A stretch of DNA of 64,000 nucleotides from Prevotella sp. (lineage in GTDB: Bacteria > Bacteroidota > Bacteroidia > Bacteroidales > Bacteroidaceae), in contig JAFTGB010000004.1 in the NCBI GenBank assembly GCA_017458125.1, positions 1 to 64,000 on the forward strand, read 5' to 3'. The position numbers and the translations under genes are program-made. Positions 54,405 to 63,491 of this stretch are shown here, piece by piece (the stretch's first letter is position 1; the number at the start of each line of letters is the position of its first letter). Under the pieces are notes generated by a model. It made no database searches. It was not told the DNA's origin and was given only the letters and a program-made list of their open reading frames with translations.

Positions 54405-57089
54405 TTAGAACTCCTGTCCCAGGATGAAGTGGAACTGGCTTCCGCCCTTCGATGTGGAGGTGCCGAACGGCTTATCGAAGCCGTAGGCCCAGTCGATACC
54501 CATAAGACCCACCATAGGCAGGAAGATGCGCACGCCGATACCTGCTGAACGTTTAATGTCGAAGGGGTTGAAGTTGCGAGTCTCTGCCCATGCGTTACCT
54601 CCCTCTAAGAAGCCAAGACCGTAGATGGTCGTGTTGCCTAAGAGGAACGGATATCGTAACTCCAGCGTGAAGCGGTCGTAGGCATAGCCTGCTGCGCCGT
54701 AAGGTGTCAGTGAACCGTTCTCGTAGCCGCGCAGTGCTATGGTCTCTTCCGCATAGCTGGTGGAATATCCGCTCATGCCGTCACCGCCGACGTAGAAGGT
54801 CTCAAAGGGCGACTTCTTGTTCTTGTTGTACGACCCCAAGAGTCCGAACTCCACGCGCGTCATCAGCACGAAGCACTTCTGTCCGCCGGTAAGCGCCGTG
54901 AACGTTCTTGACTTAAACTTCCATTTATGGTATTCAATCCAGCGGAACTTCTCCTGCATTTCGGCATTGTAACGGTCGGTATTGCCCGATTTGTACGTTT
55001 CTGCTGTGGCCAGATTGGCGTAGTCCTTGTTGTCGAACAGCGACCAGGGTGGTGTGAGCGACACCGATGCCGTGAACTCTGAGCCTCTGCGCGGGAACAG
55101 CTGGTTGTCGGTCGATGTACGCGACAGCGTGATGCCCAGATTGATGTTGTTACAGTTACCGTTGTTGATGATGAAGTAGCTCCAGTCTTGCAGCATGTAT
55201 CGTGTATAGGCCAACTGCATGGACAACTGGAAGTAGTCGTCCGGCCAGCGCAGGCGCTTTCCCCATCCGATGCTGGCACCGAAGAGCTTGATGTATTTGT
55301 CGTCGTCATATAGCGATGACAGGTCGTAGATGCTGTTGTTGACCGAACCGATACCGCCGTAGTAGTTGTAGTAGTTGTTCATCCAGGCCGAGTTGCGGTA
55401 GGTACTGGAGATGTCGGTCTGCTTGGAGTAGAAGGCGTTGACGTTAAAGGCAATGGGTCGCTTGCCTCCGAACCATCCCGTGCTGTAGCCTGCTGACACC
55501 GTGCTGTAGTAGCTGCCGTTTGACGACAGCGACAGCGAGAGTTGTTCACCGTCACCGATGGGCAGTATGCCTCGGTGCATGCGGTTTTTGCCGAACAGGT
55601 TGCGTATGGAGAAGTTGGTGAGCTTGATACCCACACGTCCGATGACGCCCGTCTGTCCCCAACCTAACGAGAACTCCAACTGGTCGTTGGACTTCTGTTC
55701 CAGTTGCCAGTTGATGTCCACGGTGCCGTCCTCGTAGTTCGGCTTGATGTCGGGGTTCACCTTCTCTGGGTCGAAGAAGCCCATGGACGCTATCTCACGT
55801 GCTGAACGCTGGATGGCATCCTTTGAGAACAAGTCACCCGGCTTGGTTCGCAATTCACGGCGCACCACCTCTTCGTACAATCTGTCGTTGCCGAAGATGC
55901 GCACGTGGCTGATGTGTGCCTGTGTGCCTTCCTGTATACGCATCTCCAAGTCGATGGAGTCACCCACGATGTTGACTTCCGTAGGATCCAGTCGGTAGAA
56001 CAGATAGCCGTTGTTCCAGTAGTAGTTGCCCACGGCGTCCTCGTCCTCCGAGAGTCGTTTGTTCAGCTGCTTCTGGTTGTAGATGTCACCTTTCTTCATG
56101 CCTAACACGCGGTCCAGGTATTCGCTGGTGACTACAGTGTTTCCCACCCATGTGATGTTACGCAGATAGTAGCGCTGGCCTTCATCCACCTTGACGTAGA
56201 TGTTGACATGCTTGTCGTCGAACGTCCATACTGAGTCCTCCAGAATGGTGGCGTCGCGGTAGCCCAGCTCGTTGTACTTGTCTATCAGGGCTTTCTTGGC
56301 TTCTGCGTACCGTTCAGGCGTGAACTTCTTGGCTTTGAAGATGTTCTTGAGCTTGCCGGCTTCGTTGATTTTTCCGAAGGAACCTTTCTTGAACAGGTTA
56401 CCCGTAATCTTCTTATCGCTCAACTTGTGGTTGCCGTCGAAGATAAGGTAACGCACCTTCATCTTCGACTTTTTGTCGACGTTGACGTCGAGTATCACCT
56501 CGTTCTTTCCTGTCACGTCATCGCGCTGTACGATGTCAATCTCGGCGTTCTTATATCCCTTGTCGTCGAAGTATTTCTTAGCCAGTATTTTGGCACGGTC
56601 AATCATGTTGGGAGTAATCTGCGCACCTTTCATGATGCCCAGCTTCGACTCCATGTCCTCACGTTCCGATTTCTTCAGTCCGTTGTAGTTGATGTTGCTG
56701 ACTCGCGGACGCGTGGCCAGATGGATGCAGAGATAAATCTTCGACCCCACGATGGAGTCGGCTGTTATCGACACCTTCGAGAACAGGCCGTGCTTCCAGT
56801 AGCGTTTCACCGCCTCGGTGATTTCGTTGCCCGGTACGCTGATGACCTGTCCTACCGACAGTCCCGACAGTCCGGTCAGCACGTAGTCCTCATACCCCTC
56901 CACGCCTTTCACGGCCAGTCCGCCTATTTCGCATGAGCGTGGCGTACCGGCATACGATATGTCTGGATTGACAATGACATCTTGAGCAAAGCAGATGAGC
57001 AACGAGAAATGAGCAGCGAGAAGTGTCGTCAGCACTCTCTTCGTCATTCCTGTTCCCATTTTACGTTTGATATAACTTTTCTTATTCAT
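54405..57089 (-). CDS. bamA: BamA outer-membrane assembly factor
   Basis: An 894-residue outer-membrane protein that inserts beta-barrel proteins. N-terminal POTRA repeats (residues about 40-480, with VSGLSGLSVGQVISVPGNEI-like and YLRNITWVGNTVVTSEYLD segments) precede a 16-strand barrel. The conserved barrel piece VGGDGMSGYSTSYAEETIALRGYENGS carries the lid-loop RGY motif, and the C-terminus is FHFILGQEF. The signal peptide is in MTKRVLTTLLAAHFSLLICFA. Three starts are possible (57089, 57059, 57047). The first, 57089, is inside a spacer tract; 57047 gives the shortest normal signal peptide. Confidence 0.93.
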   Translation of the reverse strand: MNKKSYIKRKMGTGMTKRVLTTLLAAHFSLLICFAQDVIVNPDISYAGTPRSCEIGGLAVKGVEGYEDYVLTGLSGLSVGQVISVPGNEITEAVKRYWKHGLFSKVSITADSIVGSKIYLCIHLATRPRVSNINYNGLKKSEREDMESKLGIMKGAQITPNMIDRAKILAKKYFDDKGYKNAEIDIVQRDDVTGKNEVILDVNVDKKSKMKVRYLIFDGNHKLSDKKITGNLFKKGSFGKINEAGKLKNIFKAKKFTPERYAEAKKALIDKYNELGYRDATILEDSVWTFDDKHVNIYVKVDEGQRYYLRNITWVGNTVVTSEYLDRVLGMKKGDIYNQKQLNKRLSEDEDAVGNYYWNNGYLFYRLDPTEVNIVGDSIDLEMRIQEGTQAHISHVRIFGNDRLYEEVVRRELRTKPGDLFSKDAIQRSAREIASMGFFDPEKVNPDIKPNYEDGTVDINWQLEQKSNDQLEFSLGWGQTGVIGRVGIKLTNFSIRNLFGKNRMHRGILPIGDGEQLSLSLSSNGSYYSTVSAGYSTGWFGGKRPIAFNVNAFYSKQTDISSTYRNSAWMNNYYNYYGGIGSVNNSIYDLSSLYDDDKYIKLFGASIGWGKRLRWPDDYFQLSMQLAYTRYMLQDWSYFIINNGNCNNINLGITLSRTSTDNQLFPRRGSEFTASVSLTPPWSLFDNKDYANLATAETYKSGNTDRYNAEMQEKFRWIEYHKWKFKSRTFTALTGGQKCFVLMTRVEFGLLGSYNKNKKSPFETFYVGGDGMSGYSTSYAEETIALRGYENGSLTPYGAAGYAYDRFTLELRYPFLLGNTTIYGLGFLEGGNAWAETRNFNPFDIKRSAGIGVRIFLPMVGLMGIDWAYGFDKPFGTSTSKGGSQFHFILGQEF

Positions 57090-57118
57090 TACCCATTACT
57101 CGTTTCTCATTACTCATT
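57088..57118 (-). repeat. Spacer tract, TAATGAGAAACGAGTAATGGG type
   Basis: Repeats of GAGTAATGAGAAACGAGTAATGG. It supplies the stop codon of uppS (GAG TAA) and the first ATG of bamA. Confidence 0.75.
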
Positions 57119-57835
57119 CAGACCATCGGCCTGCTCTACCTGTGCCTCTGTCTTGCCGAAGCGTCGCTGGCGGTTCTGGTAGCTCTCTATGGCCTTATGC
57201 AGTGCAGCTTCGTCGAAGTCGGGCCAGTAGGTGTCGCAGAAGTACAGCTCCGAGTAAGCTATCTGCCACAGCAGGTAGTTCGAGATGCGCAACTCGCCTC
57301 CCGTGCGGATGAGCAGGTCGGGGTCGGGCATGAAATTGGTGGTTAGGTGCTTGCTGATGGTTTCTTCGGTGATGTCCTTCACGCCTTCTCCCACCATCTG
57401 CTTTACGGCCTCCGTAATCTCCCAGCGACTTGAGTAGCTCAGTGCCACCACCATGGTCATGGTGTCGTTCTTGGCCGTGTGCTCTTCCGTCTCGCGCAGC
57501 TTCTGCTGCACGTTGTCAGGTAGCCGCTTGGTGTCGCCGATGACGCGGAAGCGTACGTTGTTCTTCATGAAGATTTCGTCCTCAAGCGATGTGAGCACCA
57601 GTCCCATCAGGGCTGCAATCTCGTCGGCGGGGCGGCCCCAGTTCTCGGTAGAGAAGGTATAGAGTGTGAGGTATTTCACGCCTAAGCGGGTGCACTCCGA
57701 AGTGATGCGCCTGACGGCTTCCACTCCGGCCTGATGTCCGTAGCTGCGTTCCTTTCCCCGCTCTGTTGCCCAGCGTCCGTTTCCATCCATGATGATGGCG
57801 ATGTGCTGGGGGATGTTATTTAGTTCACAGTTCAT
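57110..57835 (-). CDS. uppS: Isoprenyl transferase (undecaprenyl diphosphate synthase type)
   Basis: A 241-residue cis-prenyltransferase that makes the undecaprenyl carrier for peptidoglycan and surface glycans. Conserved [16 protein letters not shown] with the catalytic Asp, the [12 protein letters not shown] stretch, [14 protein letters not shown], and the C-terminal [28 protein letters not shown] with the substrate-binding Arg residues. The first residues MNCELN are encoded by an ATGAACT-type spacer tract. It is followed by bamA 20 nt on, the normal Bacteroidetes order. Confidence 0.95.
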   Translation of the reverse strand: MNCELNNIPQHIAIIMDGNGRWATERGKERSYGHQAGVEAVRRITSECTRLGVKYLTLYTFSTENWGRPADEIAALMGLVLTSLEDEIFMKNNVRFRVIGDTKRLPDNVQQKLRETEEHTAKNDTMTMVVALSYSSRWEITEAVKQMVGEGVKDITEETISKHLTTNFMPDPDLLIRTGGELRISNYLLWQIAYSELYFCDTYWPDFDEAALHKAIESYQNRQRRFGKTEAQVEQADGLNE

Positions 57836-57866
57836 AGTTCATAATTAATAATTCAACATACATCAT
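57826..57866 (-). repeat. Spacer tract, ATGAACT/AATTATTAATT type
   Basis: ATGAACTATGAACTGTGAACTA words in the mRNA sense. The start codon and first six codons of uppS lie inside them. Confidence 0.75.
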
Positions 57867-57873
57867 TCCACAT

Positions 57874-58548
57874 TCAGTCTCTGTCGTTGTGGCACGTCTT
57901 GCATTTCGCCCACAGGTCGTAAGTCAGCGAGAGCCTCAGGTGGCTGTAGCAGTCCGTGTTTTTGAACAGTCCGCTGCTTTTGATGCCGTATGGGTCGGCC
58001 ACGCCGTCCAGCGTGTCTTTGCCCGTGAAGTGTATGGCCCACTCCAGCGCCATGTTAAGTCGGTCGGCCACTTTGTATTTCACACCGCCCCCTATGGGAA
58101 CGTTCATGGTGACCTCGGTAGTGCTTGGCTTGGCGATAGTTGCTCCCACGCCGAGCATGATGAAGGGCGTGAGGCGCTTTGCACCACGGTATTCCTGTCC
58201 GGTCCCGAAAGGCCAGAAGTTATATTCAAACCTCAGTCCGATGTCCACCAGCGTGCTGCTGAACGAGTAGTCGCTCCTGTCGGGGTAGTAGGTTTTAACG
58301 TTCTTCGACGACCCCTTCAGCTTGCCGTAGCCTGCACTTAATGCAATGGCCATGCGTGGGTCCAACTTGTACTTGGCCAATAGCGACCCCATAGGCTGGA
58401 CATCGTTGAACGGGCTGCCGTTGAAGTCGCCCAGATAGGTCACGGCACCGATGCCGCCGCCTATCTCTAAGCGGTATTCCGGCTCCGTCTGTGCTCCGGC
58501 CGCCATGGCCGTAGTGAGCAGTAGTGCAAGTAGCAGCAGCTTTTTCAA
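57874..58548 (-). CDS. Outer-membrane beta-barrel protein (DUF6089-like)
   Basis: A 224-residue exported protein with signal peptide MKKLLLLALLLTTAMAAGAQ. The mature part has alternating beta-strand patterns (EIGGGIGAVTYLGDFNGSPF, VDIGLRFEYNFWPF, PIGGGVKYKVADRLNMALEW) and ends with LRLSLTYDLWAKCKTCHNDRD, so the last residues lie outside a barrel and contain two Cys (CKTC). It resembles the DUF6089 proteins found upstream of uppS-bamA in Bacteroidetes. Function unknown; the operon suggests envelope biogenesis. Confidence 0.75.
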   Translation of the reverse strand: MKKLLLLALLLTTAMAAGAQTEPEYRLEIGGGIGAVTYLGDFNGSPFNDVQPMGSLLAKYKLDPRMAIALSAGYGKLKGSSKNVKTYYPDRSDYSFSSTLVDIGLRFEYNFWPFGTGQEYRGAKRLTPFIMLGVGATIAKPSTTEVTMNVPIGGGVKYKVADRLNMALEWAIHFTGKDTLDGVADPYGIKSSGLFKNTDCYSHLRLSLTYDLWAKCKTCHNDRD

Positions 58549-58569
58549 TGCGGTACCTCTTTATTCCTG

Positions 58570-59709
58570 TTACTTCCAGCCTAACCTGTTGAGTCGTCCG
58601 CGCCATACCTGGCCGGTGCCGATGCAGTACAGCCAGATGAAGTTGTCGTCATCGACGGTGACTACCACCTTTGTGGCGTCAGTGTCGAAGTCTTCCGGCA
58701 TTTTGAAGGTGCTGTTTTCTTTCCACGTGATGCCGTTGTCGCGGCTCTGGTATATCTTGTTGTAAGGTGCTCCGAAGGCCAGCACGCTGCCGTCGTACAC
58801 CACCAGACTGATGTCCTTCATGCGTGGCAGCTGGTAGATATCGTTCTCCGGGCGGTCTATGTAGGCCCAAAAGGGAACAGGTGCCAGCTCGCCGAAGTCT
58901 ACTATCTTGCGCCACACCTTGGCGTGGACGTCGGCCGGATACTGCTCAATGTCTCTGTTGCCGACCATCAGTACGTAGTCCGTGAGTATGACCGACTCCA
59001 TCGGGTAGCACACCATGGCAATGTCCTCGGTGGGCAGCAGTGCGGTGTCGTCGTCTATCAGGTCCTCCTCCCAGCTTTCGCCATTATCTGTCGACACCAT
59101 GAGGCGGTTGTCCTTCGACAGGGCGTACATCTCGGTGGTACTGTTGCCAATCAGTTGTTTGATGCCGTCCGGCAGTTCAATCTCCTCCGACTCAGGCAGC
59201 CAGTCGTTGTCCATGAGTGTCCATTCAAATTTGGTGCCGTCCTCTTTGTGCACGTTGATGTCAACTTTGTATTCCGTCGTTCCCTTGTAGTCGGCTCCGT
59301 AGATGACGTATGTGCGCGTCTTGGTGAAGTCGGTGCTGTCCGACGAGTTATAGATTATCAGGTCGTCGCTTTCCGTATCTTTCAGGAATATGGGGGCGTC
59401 GTTGTACGTGCTGATGGCCACCGTCACTTTGCTGACGTTGGTACCTACCGGCAGCGAGTCGGGGTTGTAGATGCGGTGCCCCACCTGGTCGATGACGAAG
59501 CTGTAGTTGGTGCCCGTCACCGTAGTGGTGTAGGTAGTGTCTTTGCCTGCTGCCGTCTTGGTGTTCACCGTGCGTTTCATGTCCCCTATGGCAAAGGCGG
59601 TGATGGCGGCATCGCTGGATAATGTTGTATTGCTGTCATTGGAACTCAGGCATGAAGTCATCATGGCCAGTGTTGCCAATAGCAGACAAATGGTCTTTAT
59701 TGGTCTCAT
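58570..59709 (-). CDS. DUF6242-like lipoprotein with beta-propeller-type repeats
   Basis: A 379-residue surface lipoprotein. The signal CLLLATLAMMTSC ends at the lipobox. The N-terminal half is an Ig-like domain (ITAFAIGDMKRTVNT). The C-terminal half has sialidase/sortilin-like repeats with Asp-box motifs (STDNGESWEED, SRDNGITWKEN), suggesting a propeller. The assignment to the DUF6242 type is by overall pattern. First gene of the envelope operon; a weak TAAATTTG box lies at 59761-59768 and the leader is spacer type. Confidence 0.78.
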   Translation of the reverse strand: MRPIKTICLLLATLAMMTSCLSSNDSNTTLSSDAAITAFAIGDMKRTVNTKTAAGKDTTYTTTVTGTNYSFVIDQVGHRIYNPDSLPVGTNVSKVTVAISTYNDAPIFLKDTESDDLIIYNSSDSTDFTKTRTYVIYGADYKGTTEYKVDINVHKEDGTKFEWTLMDNDWLPESEEIELPDGIKQLIGNSTTEMYALSKDNRLMVSTDNGESWEEDLIDDDTALLPTEDIAMVCYPMESVILTDYVLMVGNRDIEQYPADVHAKVWRKIVDFGELAPVPFWAYIDRPENDIYQLPRMKDISLVVYDGSVLAFGAPYNKIYQSRDNGITWKENSTFKMPEDFDTDATKVVVTVDDDNFIWLYCIGTGQVWRGRLNRLGWK

Positions 59710-59713
59710 CTGT

Positions 59714-59754
59714 TTATTTTCGATTTACGAATTTTCGATTTACGATTTTCGTTT
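59714..59754 (-). repeat. Leader tract, GATTTTCGATTTACGAA type
   Basis: The same word family as 32122-32235, in the leader of the DUF6242-like gene. Confidence 0.75.
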
Positions 59755-59760
59755 TGGGTG

Positions 59761-59768
59761 CAAATTTA
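59761..59768 (-). promoter_or_regulatory. Possible -7 box TAAATTTG for the envelope operon
   Basis: Minus-strand TAAATTTG fits TAnnTTTG, but no TTG lies at the expected distance upstream. Confidence 0.4.
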
Positions 59769-59853
59769 CTCACATTTCCTCAATTCCGAGCATTTTTCTC
59801 TTATTTATTAAGTTAATTATAATATAAAACGTCATATTTTAGGGTTTATAAAC

Positions 59854-59896
59854 AAAAAAGAGCGTGGTATGAATCGCTCACTCCACGCTCTTTTTT
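59854..59896 (-). terminator. Intrinsic terminator after the 31-residue peptide gene
   Basis: Stem AAAAAAGAGCGTGG (59854-59867) with 59883-59896, 14 bp, loop of 15 nt, and a T-run on the minus strand. It starts at the stop codon of the small gene. Confidence 0.8.
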
Positions 59897-59991
59897 CAAC
59901 GGATGTCGGTGTGTGACAGTGTAATGATACTTAGTATCATGGCAATGGCAACTGCTCCGAGCATCACCGTTGTTTGATAATCTAATAACAT
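59896..59991 (-). CDS. 31-residue single-span membrane peptide
   Basis: The ORF encodes MLLDYQTTVMLGAVAIAMIL then SIITLSHTDIR. One hydrophobic helix (about residues 9-25) is bounded by polar ends. It is the only feature between pckA and the envelope operon and is followed at once by a strong terminator, which suggests that it is transcribed. An AAGG sequence 8-11 nt upstream could aid initiation. No -7 box is seen, so it may be read from the pckA transcript. Function unknown; it could be a small membrane protein or a leader remnant. Confidence 0.5.
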   Translation of the reverse strand: MLLDYQTTVMLGAVAIAMILSIITLSHTDIR

Positions 59992-60023
59992 AATTTTTAC
60001 CTTAATTAATACTACTAACCTAA

Positions 60024-60128
60024 TGAAAATTAGTGAAGAGTGAAAAGTGAAGAGTGAAGAATTTCCTACCGGGCTCCAAAGGCGGCAGCAAATTCTTCAC
60101 TCTTCACTCTTCACTTTTCACTTTTCAC
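60024..60128. repeat. Inverted spacer tracts after pckA (GTGAAGAGTGAAAA type)
   Basis: GTGAAGAGTGAAAAGTGAAG words (60027-60062) and their complement (60091-60128) pair over about 30 bp with G-U pairs, around a CCTACCGGGCTCC... loop. A likely terminator for pckA built from the spacer word. Confidence 0.75.
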
Positions 60129-60131
60129 TAA

Positions 60132-61745
60132 TTACAGTTTCGGTCCTGCGGCGACGAGAGCCTTACCGGCCTCATTGCCCTCGTACTTCTTGAAGTTCTT
60201 GATGAAGCGTCCAGCCAAGTCCTCAGCCTTCTTGTTCCACTCGGCAGCGTCAGCGTAGGTGTCGCGCGGGTCGAGGATGTTGGTGTCTACGCCCTCCAGC
60301 TCGGTGGGCACCTCGAAGTCGAAGTAAGGAATCTTCTTCGTGGGAGCCTTCAGGATGGCTCCGCCCAGGATGGCGTCGATGATGCCACGGGTGTCGCGGA
60401 TGGAGATACGCTTTCCAGTGCCGTTCCAACCGGTGTTCACCAGATAGGCCTTGGCACCGCTCTTCTCCATGCGCTTTACCAGCTCCTCAGCGTACTTGGT
60501 GGGGTGCAGCTCAAGGAATGCCTGGCCAAAGCAAGCCGAGAAGGTGGGAGTGGGCTCCGTGATGCCGCGCTCTGTACCGGCCAGCTTGGCGGTGAAGCCA
60601 GAGAGGAAGTAATACTTGGTCTGCTCGGGAGTCAGGATGCTCACGGGAGGCAGCACGCCGAAGGCATCGGCCGACAGGAAGATGACGTTCTTAGCCTCGG
60701 GGCCGGCGCTCTTGCCGTTCACCTTCTTGGCTATCTTCTCAATGTGCTCAATGGGGTAGCTCACGCGGGTGTTCTCCGTAACGCTCTTGTCAGCGAAGTC
60801 AATCTTGCCGTTAGCGTCAACGGTGACGTTCTCCAGCAGGGCGTCGCGGCGGATAGCGTTGTAGATGTCGGGCTCGCTCTCCTTGTCCAGATTGATGACC
60901 TTAGCATAGCAGCCACCCTCCAGATTGAACACGCCCTCGTCGTCCCATCCGTGCTCGTCGTCGCCGATGAGCAGGCGCTTCGGGTCGGTAGACAGCGTGG
61001 TCTTGCCCGTACCGGACAGGCCGAAGAAGATGGCGGTGTTCTTACCCTCCATGTCGGTGTTGGCCGAGCAGTGCATCGAAGCGATGCCCTGCAGGGGCAG
61101 GTAGTAGTTCTGCATGGAGAACATACCCTTCTTCATCTCACCACCGTACCATGTGTTGATGATGCACTGCTCGCGGCTGGTGGTGTTGAAAGCCACGCAG
61201 GTCTCTGAGTTCAGGCCCAGCTCCTTGTAGTTCTCTACCTTAGCCTTCGAGGCGTTGTAGATGACGAAGTTGGGCTCGAAGTTCTCCAGCTCCTCAGCGG
61301 TGGGCTGGATGAACATGTTCTTTACGAAGTGAGCCTGCCAGGCCACCTCAACGATGAAGCGAACGGCCAGGCGGGTAGCCTCGTTGGCACCGCAGAAGGC
61401 GTCGACCACATACAGCTCCTTGTTGCAGAGCTCCTTGATGGCGATGTCCTTCACCTTGGCCCATACCTCCTCCGACATGGGGTGGTTGTCGTTCTTATAT
61501 TCCTCAGTAGTCCACCACACCTTGTCCTTCGACTGCTCGTCGCAGACGATGTACTTGTCCTTAGGTGAACGGCCGGTGTAGATACCAGTCATCACGTTTA
61601 CGGCGTTCAGCTCAGTGTTCACGCCCTTGTCATAGCCAGTCAGGCCGGCCTTGGTCTCCTCTTCAAAGAGGTACTCGTACGACGGATTGTGGGCAATCAC
61701 CTTACTGCCGGTGATGCCATACTGTGTCAAATCTAACTTTGCCAT
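60132..61745 (-). CDS. pckA: Phosphoenolpyruvate carboxykinase (ATP)
   Basis: A 537-residue cytosolic enzyme that interconverts oxaloacetate and phosphoenolpyruvate with ATP/ADP. In fermentative Bacteroidales it usually fixes CO2 toward succinate. It has the substrate loop [12 protein letters not shown], the kinase-1a P-loop [12 protein letters not shown], the metal-binding [11 protein letters not shown], and the C-terminal [16 protein letters not shown] adenine-binding segment. Length is normal. Its promoter box is at 61789-61796. Confidence 0.96.
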   Translation of the reverse strand: MAKLDLTQYGITGSKVIAHNPSYEYLFEEETKAGLTGYDKGVNTELNAVNVMTGIYTGRSPKDKYIVCDEQSKDKVWWTTEEYKNDNHPMSEEVWAKVKDIAIKELCNKELYVVDAFCGANEATRLAVRFIVEVAWQAHFVKNMFIQPTAEELENFEPNFVIYNASKAKVENYKELGLNSETCVAFNTTSREQCIINTWYGGEMKKGMFSMQNYYLPLQGIASMHCSANTDMEGKNTAIFFGLSGTGKTTLSTDPKRLLIGDDEHGWDDEGVFNLEGGCYAKVINLDKESEPDIYNAIRRDALLENVTVDANGKIDFADKSVTENTRVSYPIEHIEKIAKKVNGKSAGPEAKNVIFLSADAFGVLPPVSILTPEQTKYYFLSGFTAKLAGTERGITEPTPTFSACFGQAFLELHPTKYAEELVKRMEKSGAKAYLVNTGWNGTGKRISIRDTRGIIDAILGGAILKAPTKKIPYFDFEVPTELEGVDTNILDPRDTYADAAEWNKKAEDLAGRFIKNFKKYEGNEAGKALVAAGPKL

Positions 61746-61788
61746 AATCTTGATATTGTATTAATGTGAATATGCTCAATAACGGCTG

Positions 61789-61796
61789 CAAAGGTA
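61789..61796 (-). promoter_or_regulatory. -7 promoter box TACCTTTG for pckA
   Basis: Minus-strand TACCTTTG, about 45 nt above the start. Confidence 0.65.
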
Positions 61797-61928
61797 CGAA
61801 GAATTTGTGAAAGACGAACACCTATTTATAATTTATTCACGTTCTCAGTCTTGTTTTTTGAGTTAAAGTAGTTAAAAACTGTGTGCGCCCAACATTTTTG
61901 CAACGCAGACTTTGCAAACCGTGATAAG

Positions 61929-61978
61929 AGGCAAGAAGCAAGAGAATACTCTGACAACAGATTTAACCTTTTAACCAT
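61929..61978. repeat. Spacer tract, GCAAGAAGCAAGA then TTTAACCTTTTAACC
   Basis: The same two words as the gpmI terminator (25133-25200) in the same order, here just after the stop codon of the small peptide gene (61971). Confidence 0.65.
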
Positions 61979-62159
61979 TCTCGTCCTCAGTCTCATCGTC
62001 CCAGAAGTCGTCTTCGCGGGCCGACGGGTCTTTGGTGCCGCCAGTGTCCACGCCACCATAGCCGATGCCGTCACCCGTCACGCCGGAGCCGCACAACATC
62101 GCATGCGCTTTCAGCGCAACTTCTCTTGTTATGACTGGAGCAATATAGGTCTTCTTCAT
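61971..62159 (-). CDS. Small peptide with acidic tail, coupled to a secreted protein
   Basis: A 62-residue protein that starts KKTYIAPVITREVALKAHAM, then LCGSGVTGDGIGYGGVDTGG, and ends in an acidic run (DDFWDDETEDENG). The layout (basic Y-x-x-P start, a Cys-Gly-Ser patch after a short Ala/Leu-rich stretch, variable acidic tail) is like the 69-residue peptide at 29570-29779. The gene overlaps the upstream secreted-protein gene by 4 bp (ATGA), so it is translated together with it. Function unknown. Confidence 0.65.
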   Translation of the reverse strand: MKKTYIAPVITREVALKAHAMLCGSGVTGDGIGYGGVDTGGTKDPSAREDDFWDDETEDENG

Positions 62160-63418
62160 CTTACTATCACTTTTTTGTTTCCCTTGATATACAGTCCCTT
62201 CGCCGGATTTTCCACCCGACGGCCCTGCAAATCATACCAATTTTCTATTTCCGATTTGCGGTTTACGACTTCACTTACCCCCGTGGTCTCGCTGCCTGAG
62301 AACGACAGGTTGATGCGGGCGGAGGCGGCGTCCAGCGACGACAGCACGTCCTCGAACATGAAGTAGCCGCGGAAAGCCTTCATCTTTGTCTGTCCCGTCG
62401 AGTACCAGAACTTGTTGTCGCTCAGGAACAGGCCGTTCCGGGGCACCGTCGTCTGGGCGCGGAGCGTGCCTTGGAACGTGCCGTACACCTTTAAAGCCTC
62501 GCCGTCGAATTGGACGAATTGTGCATGGCAGCGACTCTCGTCAGGGGCAATGGTGCTGTTCACTGTGAACTCTTCCATGTCTGCCGACACCTTGATGAGG
62601 TACGGGTTGTTAGCGTAGAACCCCTCCGACAGGTCGGCATCCTTGAAGTTCACCTTGATAGCGGTCACATTGTCGTTGGCGTCGCGTTCCGTTTCATAGT
62701 TCGTGAACTCCTTCAGTTGCACGTCGTTGCCGAAGACTTCCGTCACCTGTTCCTCCGTCATGGCGAAGGGCAGGCAGATGGTGCTCCACTCGCCGGCCTT
62801 CAGCTTGCGCTTCACCTTGATGTCCACTGCGCCGCTTGTAGCTTCGGGTATCGTCGTCGATGTCTCGTCTAACAGGATGCAGGCCTCGGTGATGGTCACC
62901 TTTGTTTTCAGTTCGTCTGTCTTGTAGTGCAGGCTGATGTCGTTCTGAGTGAGTATCATTTTTTTCAGCGTCACGGCATAGTCGCCCGCCTGCATGGCGT
63001 CGGACACTTGCACCTGCAGTGTGGCTATCTCGCCGTCGTTGCCGGTGAAGGTCTCAGGATAGAGCGAACTGCACAGGAAGCGCACGGCACCGTCCGGCTG
63101 GTTGCTGAATGTCAGGTCGTGCTCGTCTTCCTCAGGCAGTCGTGCTGCCGTCAGACTGCCCTGTATGCGACCTTTGCTGCTCTTTACCGCCGTCATGCCC
63201 TCCGGCAGGTAGAGGTCGAACTGGAAACCACGGATGTTCACGGTGTTTTTCATCTTGATGGACACTGTCGTCTGCTGGCCTTTTGTTGCCGTGAAGGGTT
63301 CGATATAGATGACGTTGTCGATGCTGCTCACGTCAGTAACCTCTACCGTCGTCTGCTGGCCAAACGTGTAACTGGCACAGCAAATGAGAAGGACGGAAAG
63401 TAAAATGTGCTTTATCAT
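62156..63418 (-). CDS. Secreted protein with cohesin-like domain and C-terminal tail signal
   Basis: A 420-residue exported protein. Signal peptide HILLSVLLICCASYTFG. Residues about 35-185 look like a cohesin or cadherin-type beta-sandwich (ATKGQQTTVSIKMKNTVNIRG, FQFDLYLPEGMTAV). A second beta region follows (GEWSTICLPFAMTEEQVTEVFG, a motif recurrent in Prevotella secreted proteins). The C-terminus WYDLQGRRVENPAKGLYI is a sorting-type tail. Just before it, NRKSEIEN is encoded by an AATCGGAAATAGAAAAT-type spacer word (62240-62275). Role unknown. The small peptide gene follows with an ATGA overlap. Confidence 0.75.
   Translation of the reverse strand: MIKHILLSVLLICCASYTFGQQTTVEVTDVSSIDNVIYIEPFTATKGQQTTVSIKMKNTVNIRGFQFDLYLPEGMTAVKSSKGRIQGSLTAARLPEEDEHDLTFSNQPDGAVRFLCSSLYPETFTGNDGEIATLQVQVSDAMQAGDYAVTLKKMILTQNDISLHYKTDELKTKVTITEACILLDETSTTIPEATSGAVDIKVKRKLKAGEWSTICLPFAMTEEQVTEVFGNDVQLKEFTNYETERDANDNVTAIKVNFKDADLSEGFYANNPYLIKVSADMEEFTVNSTIAPDESRCHAQFVQFDGEALKVYGTFQGTLRAQTTVPRNGLFLSDNKFWYSTGQTKMKAFRGYFMFEDVLSSLDAASARINLSFSGSETTGVSEVVNRKSEIENWYDLQGRRVENPAKGLYIKGNKKVIVR
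62240..62275 (-). repeat. In-frame spacer-type tract before the C-terminal tail
   Basis: The word is of the GATTTTCGATTTACG family in complement. It encodes VNRKSEIENW between the last domain and the YDLQGRRV tail, acting as a linker. Confidence 0.6.
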
Positions 63419-63491
63419 CGTTTCTTTTGTAGTATGACAGGTTTGTAATATCGCCTGCCCAGTCCGACTGGGGGTCGTCTGGGAGCGGTTG

